Assembly: GCA_022511385.1 (NCBI GenBank)
Contig: JAFLRN010000001.1
Location: 32,621-96,620 of the forward strand
Direction of reading: 5' to 3'
Source: Acetatifactor sp.
GTDB lineage: Bacteria > Bacillota > Clostridia > Lachnospirales > Lachnospiraceae
Length of the DNA: 64,000 nt
The position numbers and the translations under genes were made by a program. The notes under the pieces are model-generated. The model ran no database searches and had not been told where the DNA came from. It worked only from the letters and a program-made list of their open reading frames with translations. Shown here in pieces: positions 45,296 through 53,334 of this stretch. The number at the start of each line of letters is the position of its first letter. Within the stretch, counting starts at the first letter, position 1.

Positions 45296-45346
45296 TTGTA
45301 TACTCCTTTGTTTTAGATTGAGGCCTCTTATCTATCTACTCGGAAA

Positions 45347-45375
45347 ATTTTACATTTGGTCGCTTATGTTTTCAA
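45347..45375 (-). promoter_or_regulatory. Sigma-A promoter of the ECF sigma operon
   Basis: TTGAAA (45370-45375), 17 bases, TAAAAT (45347-45352) on the minus strand; start near 45340. The 20-bp repeat array begins 25 bases upstream of the -35 box. Confidence 0.65.
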
Positions 45376-45400
45376 GTAATTTTATTGGTTTTTGTTTTTT

Positions 45401-45540
45401 TGGATTTCTGTTTCTTTCTTGGAGTCTGCGTTTACTTCTTGGAACTTTTGTTTACTTCTTGGAACTTCTGTTTTCTTCTTGGAACTTCTGTTTTCTTCTT
45501 GGAGCTTTCGTTTTCTTCTTGGAACTTTTGTTTTCTTTTT
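45401..45540. repeat. Seven tandem 20-bp repeats in a divergent promoter region
   Basis: Six close copies of GGAACTTCTGTTTTCTTCTT (45421-45540) and one weaker copy before them (45401-45420), in perfect 20-base register and almost pure pyrimidine on the plus strand. A related pair of AGGTTTCRTTCCTTTT units follows at about 45571-45612. Because 20 is not a multiple of 3, the frames it opens are artefacts. The 20-bp spacing puts each unit on the same helix face, as in protein-binding arrays. Confidence 0.85.
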
Positions 45541-45631
45541 GGGGCCTGTTGGTGCTTGTGCTGCCTTCTTAAAGGTTTCGTTCCTTTTCAAAGAGGTTTC
45601 ATTCCTTTTTGCCCACAAATGCTGATTCATC

Positions 45632-45640
45632 TGCTATACT
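45632..45640 (+). promoter_or_regulatory. Extended -10 promoter of the LytTR/GHKL operon
   Basis: TGCTATACT (TG-extended -10, TATACT at 45635-45640), start near 45647; no good -35 box, which would suit an activator-dependent promoter beside the repeat array. Confidence 0.5.
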
Positions 45641-45713
45641 GTAATGGAAAATAAATAAGTGCAAAAATATTTTTGACAGCATCCATCCGATTCCGTGATT
45701 TGAGGTGAAACAT

Positions 45714-46427
45714 TTGATAGAGATAGCAGTATGTGATGATGAGGCGGTCATTCGGGAACAGCTTGAGCAGTTCCTGAAGCGAAATGTGTCCGACTGCCGT
45801 ATAGAGGCCTATGCTGCCGGGGAAGAGCTGCTTGCGGCGAACAAAAGCTTTGACCTGGTCTTTCTGGATATCCAAATGCAGGGCCTAAGCGGCATGGAAA
45901 CGGCCAGAGCGCTTCGGACAAGAAAAGAGGATATGATCCTCATTTTTGTCACAGGACTAAAAGAGTGCGTCTTTGAGGCCTTTGATGTGTCTGCATATCA
46001 TTATTTGCTGAAGCCTCTTGAGGAAGAGAAGCTGGGAGAGGTGTTAGAGCGCGCTCTTGGAGAAGTGAGAAAAAGGAAAAGCCAGGAGAAAACGAAGCTC
46101 CTGATCCAGACCAGAAACCGCAGTGTGAATCTGGACCAGAGCGCCATCCTCTATCTGGAGAGCAGGGGAAAGAAGGTAGAGATTCACATCCCAGGGGAAA
46201 CCATTGAGGTGTACGCTTCTATCAGCAAGCTGGAGGAGCAGCTGGGGAACAGTTTTTACCGCTGTCACAGAGGATATCTTGTAAACATGGCGTATATTAT
46301 GGAGTACAGGACGGACCAGATCCGCCTGAACAATGGGGAGGAGGTCTATCTGGCAAAGGAAAAGTACCAGACGTTCGTAAAAACTTATATGCGGTATCTG
46401 CAGGACGGAGGCACGATTCATGAATGA
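45714..46427 (+). CDS. LytTR-family response regulator
   Basis: 237 residues from a TTG at 45714, which has GAGGTG five bases upstream; a GTG at 45705 lacks a ribosome site. Receiver domain with acidic pocket (AVCDDE) and phosphoacceptor in DLVFLDIQMQG, signalling Thr in FVTG, Lys in LLKPLEEE, then a LytTR DNA-binding domain (LYLESRGKKVEIH, FYRCHRGYLVNMAYI). AgrA/LytR-like. Overlaps the kinase gene. Confidence 0.92.
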   Translation: MIEIAVCDDEAVIREQLEQFLKRNVSDCRIEAYAAGEELLAANKSFDLVFLDIQMQGLSGMETARALRTRKEDMILIFVTGLKECVFEAFDVSAYHYLLKPLEEEKLGEVLERALGEVRKRKSQEKTKLLIQTRNRSVNLDQSAILYLESRGKKVEIHIPGETIEVYASISKLEEQLGNSFYRCHRGYLVNMAYIMEYRTDQIRLNNGEEVYLAKEKYQTFVKTYMRYLQDGGTIHE

Positions 46428-47904
46428 ACTTGTGATCTATGAAAGAATAAGCGAGGGAATCAATCTCCTTCTGTTTTTGTTCCAGGGATACTGTCTCCAA
46501 TGTTTCAGCGAAAACTTTTTGGAGCGCCGACTGAAAAACAGACGAGGGAACAAGGCATTCGTAATGGTTCTGTTCCTTCTTCTGCGATCGGTGACTTGGA
46601 TATGGAAACCTGAGGATTCGACAGTAAGAGCTGCAGTGCATTTGGTCTGGTTGATCGTTATCACCGCAATATTGGTTTTAGGATTTTATAGAGCTTCCTA
46701 TGGAATTGCATCTTTTCTCATTGTCACCTTTGTCGCGGTAAACGAATGCAGCGCGTTGTTTGCCTATACTTTACTGCATGTGTCGATGAAGCTGTTAGGA
46801 TTGTGGTTATGGTTTTTTGAACACGGATATTTCCTGTTTGAAGAATTTCTTGTAGCTGTGGAATTGACAGGGATAGCAGTCATCGCTTTGTACAGTGCCA
46901 TCGAGGCGAGTCTCATGTATGTTTTTCTGAAAAAGGTGATAAGTACTTTTCGGGAAAAGGATCGAAAGCTCCACCGAACGGAACTATTGTTTCTTCTCAC
47001 TCCGGGAATAACAGGACTGTTAATCTGTCTGCTCCTGCGAATTATTATTTTCACGGTGGAAAGCTCCGCATTGGAATTATTTTATGACAATTATCCCCTG
47101 CTGGTGTTGCTTGTTCCCATAATCATGCTGCTTTGTATGATGTCCATCTGCAATCGGGTGAAACTGTTTCAGGATATGATCCGGCTAAACCAGGAGAGAA
47201 ACAGCAGGGTTATCCTGGAAAAGCAGATCGGAAGCATGCAGGAGCATATCACAGAGATAGAGCGCCTTTACTCCGGCATCCGGAACATAAAACATGATAT
47301 GCGGAATACACTTTCCATAGTCATGCGTCTCGCCACCGAAAACGGGGGAGAGGAGAAAGGGGAACTGGATGCATATCTGACAGAGCTGAACATGACCCTG
47401 GACAAGCTGGAGCCCCGCTATCGGACGGGAAATGCCGTGGTGGATACACTTTTGAATATGAAATACCATGAGCTTCTGAACACGATGCCGGAATGTAGAC
47501 TGGATGCGGAGCAGCTTATATTTCCCGCGGGCCTTGTGATCCAAAGCTATGACTTAGGCGTTATCCTGGGAAACGCCCTGGACAATGCCATGGAAGCCTG
47601 TAAAAGGCTGCATGAGCAGGGTTTGGGTGAGAAGCTGTTTATCCGTCTTTCTTCCTTCAGGAGGGGAAACCAGTTTTTCATTGAGGTTATAAACAGCTTT
47701 GACGGCAAGATATTTTTGGGAAAGGAAAAGGAATTCCCGGAGACCTGCAAGTCGGACAAGAAATTGCATGGCATGGGGCTTTATCATATAAAAAGTACAG
47801 TTGAAAAATACTATGGCGCGATGGAATGGTCTGCAGACAGCAAAGTGTTTACCCTGACCGTTATGCTGCAAAATCAAATATCCTCCAGCTCGGCTGTGTA
47901 TTAA
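46420..47904 (+). CDS. GHKL sensor histidine kinase (AgrC-like)
   Basis: 494 residues with six or seven N-terminal helices (to about 245), a coiled linker, the phosphoacceptor IRNIKHDMRNTLSIV, then the GHKL ATPase domain (ILGNALDNAMEACKR as N box; HGMGLYHIKSTVEKYYG as G box). AgrC-type kinases sense peptides; no agrB/agrD-like genes are visible nearby. GGAGG precedes the ATG, which overlaps the regulator stop. Confidence 0.92.
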   Translation: MNELVIYERISEGINLLLFLFQGYCLQCFSENFLERRLKNRRGNKAFVMVLFLLLRSVTWIWKPEDSTVRAAVHLVWLIVITAILVLGFYRASYGIASFLIVTFVAVNECSALFAYTLLHVSMKLLGLWLWFFEHGYFLFEEFLVAVELTGIAVIALYSAIEASLMYVFLKKVISTFREKDRKLHRTELLFLLTPGITGLLICLLLRIIIFTVESSALELFYDNYPLLVLLVPIIMLLCMMSICNRVKLFQDMIRLNQERNSRVILEKQIGSMQEHITEIERLYSGIRNIKHDMRNTLSIVMRLATENGGEEKGELDAYLTELNMTLDKLEPRYRTGNAVVDTLLNMKYHELLNTMPECRLDAEQLIFPAGLVIQSYDLGVILGNALDNAMEACKRLHEQGLGEKLFIRLSSFRRGNQFFIEVINSFDGKIFLGKEKEFPETCKSDKKLHGMGLYHIKSTVEKYYGAMEWSADSKVFTLTVMLQNQISSSSAVY

Positions 47905-48078
47905 GCTTGATATGCAACAAAACTAATTTGCTAAAACATATAGATATTTGGTCTATGCCTACATCGGTTCGCACTGAGCAAGCATTATCGGAACTTAGCA
48001 TTCTCGCTGCACGCGCCAAATATGCGCGCAGGTGCCCTACTTTGCTCATTGCCCGCGGAAACGAAAGGAGAAATGAAA

Positions 48079-48558
48079 ATGAGTGTTGCATCGATCGTGG
48101 AAAATATGGGAACATACATGAATATGTCCGCACTTGGACTTTATAACAGTATGACGCCATTGGGGTATCTGGGAACATCCTTCCCAACATATAACCTCCC
48201 TTTTTCAAGCGTACTGTCAAATGTGCTGGGAACGCTGTCTGCCAATGGCCTGAATGCACAGAATATTGCCGGATTCAGAACCATTAATGTTGATTCCCCA
48301 CTGCAGAAGGAGCTGAGCAAGCTTGGATATGGGAACATGATGATACTGGTTCCGGAAGAATATCAAAAGCAGGTGGAAGAAAATACGGAAAACACCCAAA
48401 AGATAGGGGAGACCTTTAAGAAATGGAAAACAAACTATGATACTGCAAATGCCGGGAGAAGCCGGGCACAGAGCAGCACAGGGAACCAGGGCAGAGCCAT
48501 CACAGGCGCGTCCCACCATCACGCCCTGGGAACCTGCACCTTTGGCCGGAGAATATAG
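48079..48558 (+). CDS. Unknown protein (159 aa)
   Basis: The ATG at 48079 has AAGGAG at good spacing; an ATG two codons earlier is too close to it. N-terminal part is Met/Leu/Ser/Asn-rich (MSVASIVENMGTYMNMSALG) and mildly hydrophobic, the middle is hydrophilic with a helical EEYQKQVEENTENTQKIGE, and the end is Ser/Gly/Arg/His-rich low complexity. No signal peptide, no recognised domain. It ends 2 bases from a convergent gene. The good start supports a real gene; the function is unknown. The 174 bases before it hold only a weak GAGCAA/TTTGCTC pairing. Confidence 0.55.
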   Translation: MSVASIVENMGTYMNMSALGLYNSMTPLGYLGTSFPTYNLPFSSVLSNVLGTLSANGLNAQNIAGFRTINVDSPLQKELSKLGYGNMMILVPEEYQKQVEENTENTQKIGETFKKWKTNYDTANAGRSRAQSSTGNQGRAITGASHHHALGTCTFGRRI

Positions 48559-48560
48559 CA

Positions 48561-48806
48561 TTACTGCTCATCCTCCTCATCCTCCAACACATCAAAGGCA
48601 GTCCCACATGCCCATGGACTGCCCACGTCACAGCGGCCGTGGTGGTACTGGCGGGAGAGCACTTCTCCCTGCCCCTCCACCACGTCTATTTTAAGCCTGC
48701 TGCCGCCGGCCTGGGTGTAGCCGTCCAGCAGCGCTATGATCTCGTCTATATTGGCGGCCTCATTCTCGTCGCCGATGGAAGCTATTTTTTCTGCATGTGT
48801 GTCCAT
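48561..48806 (-). CDS. Small unknown acidic protein (81 aa)
   Basis: Starts at ATG 48806 with GGAAGGAAAG upstream. Hydrophilic: ENEAANIDEIIALLDGYTQ, a basic/His region (SRQYHHGRCDVGSPWACG) with two cysteines eight residues apart, and an acidic end (LEDEEDEQ). Family not recognised. Convergent with the 159-residue gene, stop to stop with 2 bases between. Confidence 0.6.
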   Translation of the reverse strand: MDTHAEKIASIGDENEAANIDEIIALLDGYTQAGGSRLKIDVVEGQGEVLSRQYHHGRCDVGSPWACGTAFDVLEDEEDEQ

Positions 48807-48954
48807 ATTACGCTTTCCTTCCACTTGTCAAATATACCAAACCAATTAAGCAAATCAATTTTTCATTCATTATACTATAACTATTAATATGGCTCAAGAC
48901 CCGAAAACCTATTAATAAGGTTCAGGGTTCGAAAATCTTATACTTAACATCAGA

Positions 48955-48992
48955 AAAGCGCCGCAACCCGCTCAAAGCAAGTTGCGACGCTT
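48955..48992 (-). terminator. Terminator of the DUF4143-type ATPase gene
   Basis: AAGCG-CGCAAC arms around a CTTTGAGC-type loop (one bulged position each side), then TTTTCT on the minus strand. It is similar in sequence to the terminator after the tRNA at 50533-50572. Confidence 0.75.
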
Positions 48993-49003
48993 ATATATTC
49001 TCG

Positions 49004-50218
49004 TCAGTTCCATTCCTCCGCCAAAAGGAAATCCCTGATGTTTCTGTGCTTGATCCCGTCCCGGCTCATGTCAAACTCATCAAGAGAGACAACGTATTTC
49101 GGGAAATTGTCACGGATACCTTGATAGGCACCAAACTCACGTTTTACGGTATCCTCGGAGGCCAGCAGATAGCAGACCTGAACATAAATCGTTTCCCTCT
49201 GTTTCCGGCAGACAAAATCAATTTCCTTTTCGCCGGTCTTGCCGACCGTGACCGTGTAGCCCCGACGCAGCAGCTCCATATAAACAATATTTTCCAGCAC
49301 CAAATTGATATCCCGCATGTTCCCGCCGAAAACCGCTTCCCGTACTCCGTGATCGGCAACATAGTATTTCTCGTTGACGGTGAGTATCCTTTTTCCCCGC
49401 AGATCCTGGCGCTTTACCTGGTAGAACAGGAAAGCGTCGGTACAGGCTTTGATATAACTGAGAACCGTATCCGGGGCAACGACGCGGCCTTCGCTTTTCA
49501 GATATTTGGAAATCGACGTGGATGAAAATGTCGTGCCAATGTTGGAGGTGATGTAGGCAATGATCCGTTCCAACATATCCACATCCCGGATTTTGTTGCG
49601 TTTTACAATGTCCTTCAGCTCCACGGAGTTGTAAAGGTCTTGCAAATACTGTCGTCCGGCAGTTTCATCATACATGAGGTTGGAAAGGTAGGGCATCCCT
49701 CCTGCGGTCAGATATTTTGTGAAACAGCTTTCCACGCTGGCATCCGGGAACACAGTTCGGTACAGTTCCATAAATTCTGCAAAGGAGAAGGGATAGATAA
49801 CAAATTCCACATATCGTCCGGCCAAATAGGTTGCAAGCTCGCCGGAAAGCAGTTTGGCATTGGAGCCGGTAATGTAAATATCGCAATCCAATTCAACCCG
49901 GAAAGAGTTGACACATTTTTCCCAGGCATCGACTTCTTGGATTTCATCAAAAAAGAGATAGACCTTGCCCTTGATCTCCGAAGCCAGACGGATGACCTCA
50001 TCATGCAGTGCGTCAGCAGTACAAAGATGAGCATTGCTCATGTTCTCAAAGTTAATGGAGATAAACTGTGCGCTGCTGACGCCTGAGCCGCACAACTCCT
50101 CTTTTAACAGCTCCAGCATGACGGACTTTCCGCTGCGGCGGATACCTGTTAGGACTTTGATCAGTTCATTTCCGATAAATGGTCGAATGCGGTTCATGTA
50201 AATTTCTCGTTTAATCAC
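49004..50218 (-). CDS. AAA ATPase with DUF4143-type C-terminus
   Basis: 404 residues from a GTG at 50218 (AAAGGTGG upstream); an ATG at 50278 has no ribosome site. N-terminal ATPase: Walker A in LTGIRRSGKSVML, Walker B in VYLFFDEIQEV, sensor YITGSNAKLL. The C-terminal part has a winged-helix region and a restriction-endonuclease-like fold (EKEIDFVCRKQRETIYVQVCY: D, then V-x-V), typical of DUF4143. These orphan ATPases are abundant in Clostridia and have no known role. Confidence 0.85.
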   Translation of the reverse strand: MIKREIYMNRIRPFIGNELIKVLTGIRRSGKSVMLELLKEELCGSGVSSAQFISINFENMSNAHLCTADALHDEVIRLASEIKGKVYLFFDEIQEVDAWEKCVNSFRVELDCDIYITGSNAKLLSGELATYLAGRYVEFVIYPFSFAEFMELYRTVFPDASVESCFTKYLTAGGMPYLSNLMYDETAGRQYLQDLYNSVELKDIVKRNKIRDVDMLERIIAYITSNIGTTFSSTSISKYLKSEGRVVAPDTVLSYIKACTDAFLFYQVKRQDLRGKRILTVNEKYYVADHGVREAVFGGNMRDINLVLENIVYMELLRRGYTVTVGKTGEKEIDFVCRKQRETIYVQVCYLLASEDTVKREFGAYQGIRDNFPKYVVSLDEFDMSRDGIKHRNIRDFLLAEEWN

Positions 50219-50532
50219 TTTGACCAGCCACCTTTCTGAGACTGCTAATATGATATCACGAGTATATCCGATTTTCAAGATGGATTATTAATATTTAACG
50301 ACTAGATTCGATAAATTACAAAGTTCGACATATTTTGTTAATTATAAATTAAACTTTCAAAAATCAAAGGAAAGAGATATTAAGTAATGGTAGTATTCCG
50401 CATCGAAAAACCATGATTACAGCAAATCAAAAGCGGAACAAAGCAAAAGATGTCTGAATGGTAATTAATAGAAATGTATGGAAACAGTAAAATGAACGCT
50501 GCTTCTCAATAAGAATAATAATTGGATATTTA
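50219..50532. other. AT-rich intergenic stretch
   Basis: Between the ATPase gene and the tRNA terminator I see no reading frame, promoter of good quality or repeat. Confidence 0.5.
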
Positions 50533-50572
50533 AAAGCGCCGCAGCTCACCCAAAGTAAGCCACAGCGCTTTC
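50533..50572 (-). terminator. Terminator after tRNA-Arg
   Basis: Outer arms AAAGCGC/GCGCTTTT and an imperfect inner stem around TTTG, then TTTTAAA on the minus strand, directly after the tRNA 3' end. Confidence 0.7.
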
Positions 50573-50573
50573 A

Positions 50574-50647
50574 CGTTCCCGAGCGGATTCGAACCGCTGG
50601 CCTTTCGCTTAGGAGGCGAACGCTCTATCCTGCTGAGCTACGGGAAC
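50574..50647 (-). tRNA. tRNA-Arg (anticodon CCU)
   Basis: 74 bases on the minus strand: acceptor GTTCCCG/CGGGAAC with discriminator G, D-arm TAGCTCAGCAGGATAGAGC, anticodon stem TTCGC/GCGAA around CTCCTAA (anticodon CCT), and T-arm GCGGTTCGAATCCGC. The 3' CCA is not encoded. Confidence 0.96.
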
Positions 50648-50729
50648 ATCTATACAAAAGCTGCCAGAGTCATACACCTTGCTGTATACAGCAGGATTTC
50701 CAACTCTCAAAAAGGCATCTCTGTATATC

Positions 50730-51620
50730 TTAAATTATCTCCTCGGGGAAATTGATCTGCCCCTGGAGCCAGATCACGCCTTTGAAACGTCTGCCTACCT
50801 GAGGTTCCCCAAACAAGTCTATTATATTGATACAAACGTCAAATGTCAATTCATTACAGCAAATTGTCAGGATATAAATTTTTTCACCTGTGATGTTGTT
50901 GGTGGAAAGGCGCATTCCCACTATTTCCCCCAGAATGGAATACTGATCACATTCCACGCCGTAGGGCATGAAACAAGTATCCACCAGGCTAAATAAATCC
51001 TCCTTCTGAATTCTCCGGGAAATGGTGGTGTACATATCCATATCTTCCAGCGTCAGCGTTTCGATGGCTTCTTCGTCTCCCTTTCTGGCAGCAGCCATCA
51101 GGTTATTCCTGGTAGCGGAGGCCTGCTTTACCCGCTGCAGCTGCTCCTCGTCCTTCTGGATGGGAAGCAGTACAGAACCGCTGACAGACAACGCGGACAA
51201 TGTCAGCGTTGTGCCCCGGATGGGCAGCTTGCCCATCGCCTGTGCCTTCACATAGGGCAACCTGTTTTTCAGGTAAAAAATCAGGGAAATTCCTACCTTC
51301 ACGTCGTCGCATACGCCGGCGTAGGATTCCTTGTCCGCATGGCGCTCCACCGATACATCCTCGTAGGAGGTAACACCGGCTCCGGTAAGGTAGGGAAAAT
51401 AGTATTCGTAGGTAAATTTCTCTTCTTCGTCGAACTCTCCACAAACTGCAATGCCAAGATCCGTGGCGAAATCCTTGCAAAATTCGCCTAAAAGCGTATC
51501 TTCCTGACTCACTGTGATCGCTCGTCTGTCTGAATTGATAACGACCTCTGTCAAAAGCTCCTGGAGCTTTCGCTTGCTCTCAAATCGGCTGAAGCCGATG
51601 GCGCGCATGTATCTGTGCAA
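50730..51620 (-). CDS. DUF3881-like protein
   Basis: 296 residues from a TTG at 51620 (AAGAAGGTG upstream), which gives the start HRYMRAIGFSRFESKRKL; an earlier in-frame start lacks a ribosome site. Soluble protein with TYEYYFPYLTG and VGISLIFYLKNR segments. It resembles DUF3881 proteins known almost only from Lachnospiraceae; function unknown. The family call rests on the start pattern and length. Confidence 0.65.
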   Translation of the reverse strand: MHRYMRAIGFSRFESKRKLQELLTEVVINSDRRAITVSQEDTLLGEFCKDFATDLGIAVCGEFDEEEKFTYEYYFPYLTGAGVTSYEDVSVERHADKESYAGVCDDVKVGISLIFYLKNRLPYVKAQAMGKLPIRGTTLTLSALSVSGSVLLPIQKDEEQLQRVKQASATRNNLMAAARKGDEEAIETLTLEDMDMYTTISRRIQKEDLFSLVDTCFMPYGVECDQYSILGEIVGMRLSTNNITGEKIYILTICCNELTFDVCINIIDLFGEPQVGRRFKGVIWLQGQINFPEEII

Positions 51621-51741
51621 AAATTTCACCTTCTTTCCATATCCGGAGCTATCCTCACCCCGGTTTTTCAATTTTATCTGCAGCGTTCTCCAAAGTCAAT
51701 CCTACTATGGTTATTGTTCACAAGTCAACCATGCAAGTGAC

Positions 51742-51896
51742 GGCCAGCCCTGCCAATATCCTTCCTGCAGACGCGATCCTGCTCGGCTCCGCATGTAACG
51801 GACCCAACCCCTGCTCTGTAGAGGTGGCTCGAAAGTACCTCGCCAAGTGCCGACGTGCTTAGGCGGTCTGCCGGAAGGATATTGGCAGAGCTAGCC
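51742..51896. repeat. Structured repeat element, copy 2
   Basis: Arm 51742-51772 (contains TGCCAATATCCTTCC) pairs with 51865-51896 (contains GGAAGGATATTGGCA). Same flanks and loop words as copy 1 at 33197-33380, but lacks the 20-base internal hairpin (GATAGGC/GCCTATC). It lies between the DUF3881-like gene start and the serS stop. Confidence 0.75.
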
Positions 51897-51923
51897 TGAA
51901 TTATGCATGATATAAACAGGAAC

Positions 51924-53213
51924 TTACTTTTCGATAGGCAGAATCTTCTCCTTACCGCCCATATAGGGACGCAGCGCCTCCGGGATACTGATGCTTCCGT
52001 CCGCATTCACATTGTTCTCCAGAAAAGCGATCAGTCCTCTCGGGGAAGCCAGCACCGTATTGTTCAGCGTATGCACATAGTAGGTACCGTTTTCACCCTT
52101 GGTGCGGATGCCGAGACGTCTCGCCTGAGCATCGCCCAGGGTCGAACAGGAGCCTACCTCGAAATACTTCTGCTGCCTGGGGCTCCATGCCTCCACGTCA
52201 CAGGATTTTACCTTCAGGTCAGCCAGATCGCCGCTGCAGCACTCCAGCGTGCGCACGGGAATGTCCAGGCTCCGGAAAAACTCCACAGTATAGCTCCACA
52301 TCTTGTCATACCACTCCATGGAATCCTCGGGCTTACAGAGCACGATCATCTCCTGCTTCTCAAACTGGTGCACCCTGTACACGCCTCTCTCTTCGATTCC
52401 ATGGGAGCCCACCTCCTTCCGGAAGCAGGGCGAATAAGAGGTCATTGTTACGGGAAGGCTCTTCTCATTCACAATCTGACCCTTGAATTTACCGATCATG
52501 GAATGTTCAGAGGTGCCGATCAGGAACAGGTCCTCTCCCTCAATCTTATACATCATGGCATCCATCTCCGCAAAGCTCATGACGCCGTTCACCACGCTGC
52601 TGCGGATCATAAAGGGCGGAATACAGTAGGTAAAGCCCTTGTCAATCATGAAATCCCTGGCATAGCTGATCATAGCGGAATGAATCCTTGCTGCATCGCC
52701 CATCAGGTAGTAGAAGCCATTACCGCTGGTGCGCCCAGCGCTTTCCTTGTCCAGGCCGCTGATGCTGTCCAGGATATCTGCGTGATAGGGAACTTCAAAA
52801 TCCGGCACCACCGGCTCGCCGTATTTCTGGATTTCCACGTTTTCGCTGTCGTCCTTGCCGATGGGAACGGAAGGATCGATAATATTGGGAATGGACATCA
52901 TGATCTTCGTGATCTTCTCCTGAAGCTCTGCCTCAAGGGTCTCAAGCTCATCCAGCCTCTTGGCTCCGGCTGCAACCTCAGCCTTCTTTTCCTCAGCTTC
53001 CTCCTTTTTTCCCTGACCCATCAGAGCGCCAATCTCTTTTGATATCCGGTTTTTGGCTGCACGAAGGTCGTCACCCTCCTGCTTCGCCTTTCTGCTCTCC
53101 GCATCCAGGGTTATTACCTCATCTACCAAAGGAAGCTTATCCTCTTGGAATTTTTTCCGGATATTTTCCTTTACGATATCAGGATTCTCCCTTAAAAACT
53201 TAATGTCGATCAT
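51924..53213 (-). CDS. serS: Seryl-tRNA synthetase
   Basis: 429 residues. N-terminal coiled-coil arm (about residues 30-105), then a class II core with motif 2 (CFRKEVGSHGIEERGVYRVHQFEKQE) and motif 3 (LNNTVLASPRGLIAFLENN). Motifs 2 and 3 depart from the common bacterial form (RDTRGLIR, AVGRTLVA) in a way I associate with the SerRS type of Lachnospiraceae. Charges tRNA-Ser. No T-box leader is visible upstream. Confidence 0.94.
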   Translation of the reverse strand: MIDIKFLRENPDIVKENIRKKFQEDKLPLVDEVITLDAESRKAKQEGDDLRAAKNRISKEIGALMGQGKKEEAEEKKAEVAAGAKRLDELETLEAELQEKITKIMMSIPNIIDPSVPIGKDDSENVEIQKYGEPVVPDFEVPYHADILDSISGLDKESAGRTSGNGFYYLMGDAARIHSAMISYARDFMIDKGFTYCIPPFMIRSSVVNGVMSFAEMDAMMYKIEGEDLFLIGTSEHSMIGKFKGQIVNEKSLPVTMTSYSPCFRKEVGSHGIEERGVYRVHQFEKQEMIVLCKPEDSMEWYDKMWSYTVEFFRSLDIPVRTLECCSGDLADLKVKSCDVEAWSPRQQKYFEVGSCSTLGDAQARRLGIRTKGENGTYYVHTLNNTVLASPRGLIAFLENNVNADGSISIPEALRPYMGGKEKILPIEK

Positions 53214-53334
53214 GGTATTTTCATCCTTTCCCTGTGGAATTTATTTCTTATTGTTTCGCCAAATATCCGTACAAGTACGGCTGCTTGGCTCAGCGCTGGC
53301 GTGAATAAAGTTACATTCCAGCACTTAATATCAC

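Noticed and set aside
45401..45540. CRISPR array
   Set aside because: The units are contiguous without spacers and there are no cas genes nearby.
45382..45654. Overlapping open frames of 77-89 codons on both strands
   Set aside because: They are created by the 20-bp tandem repeat, which opens all frames with similar peptides; none has a ribosome site.
53214..53334. T-box leader of serS
   Set aside because: No specifier stem, T-box sequence or terminator pair is visible; the region is only about 120 bases.
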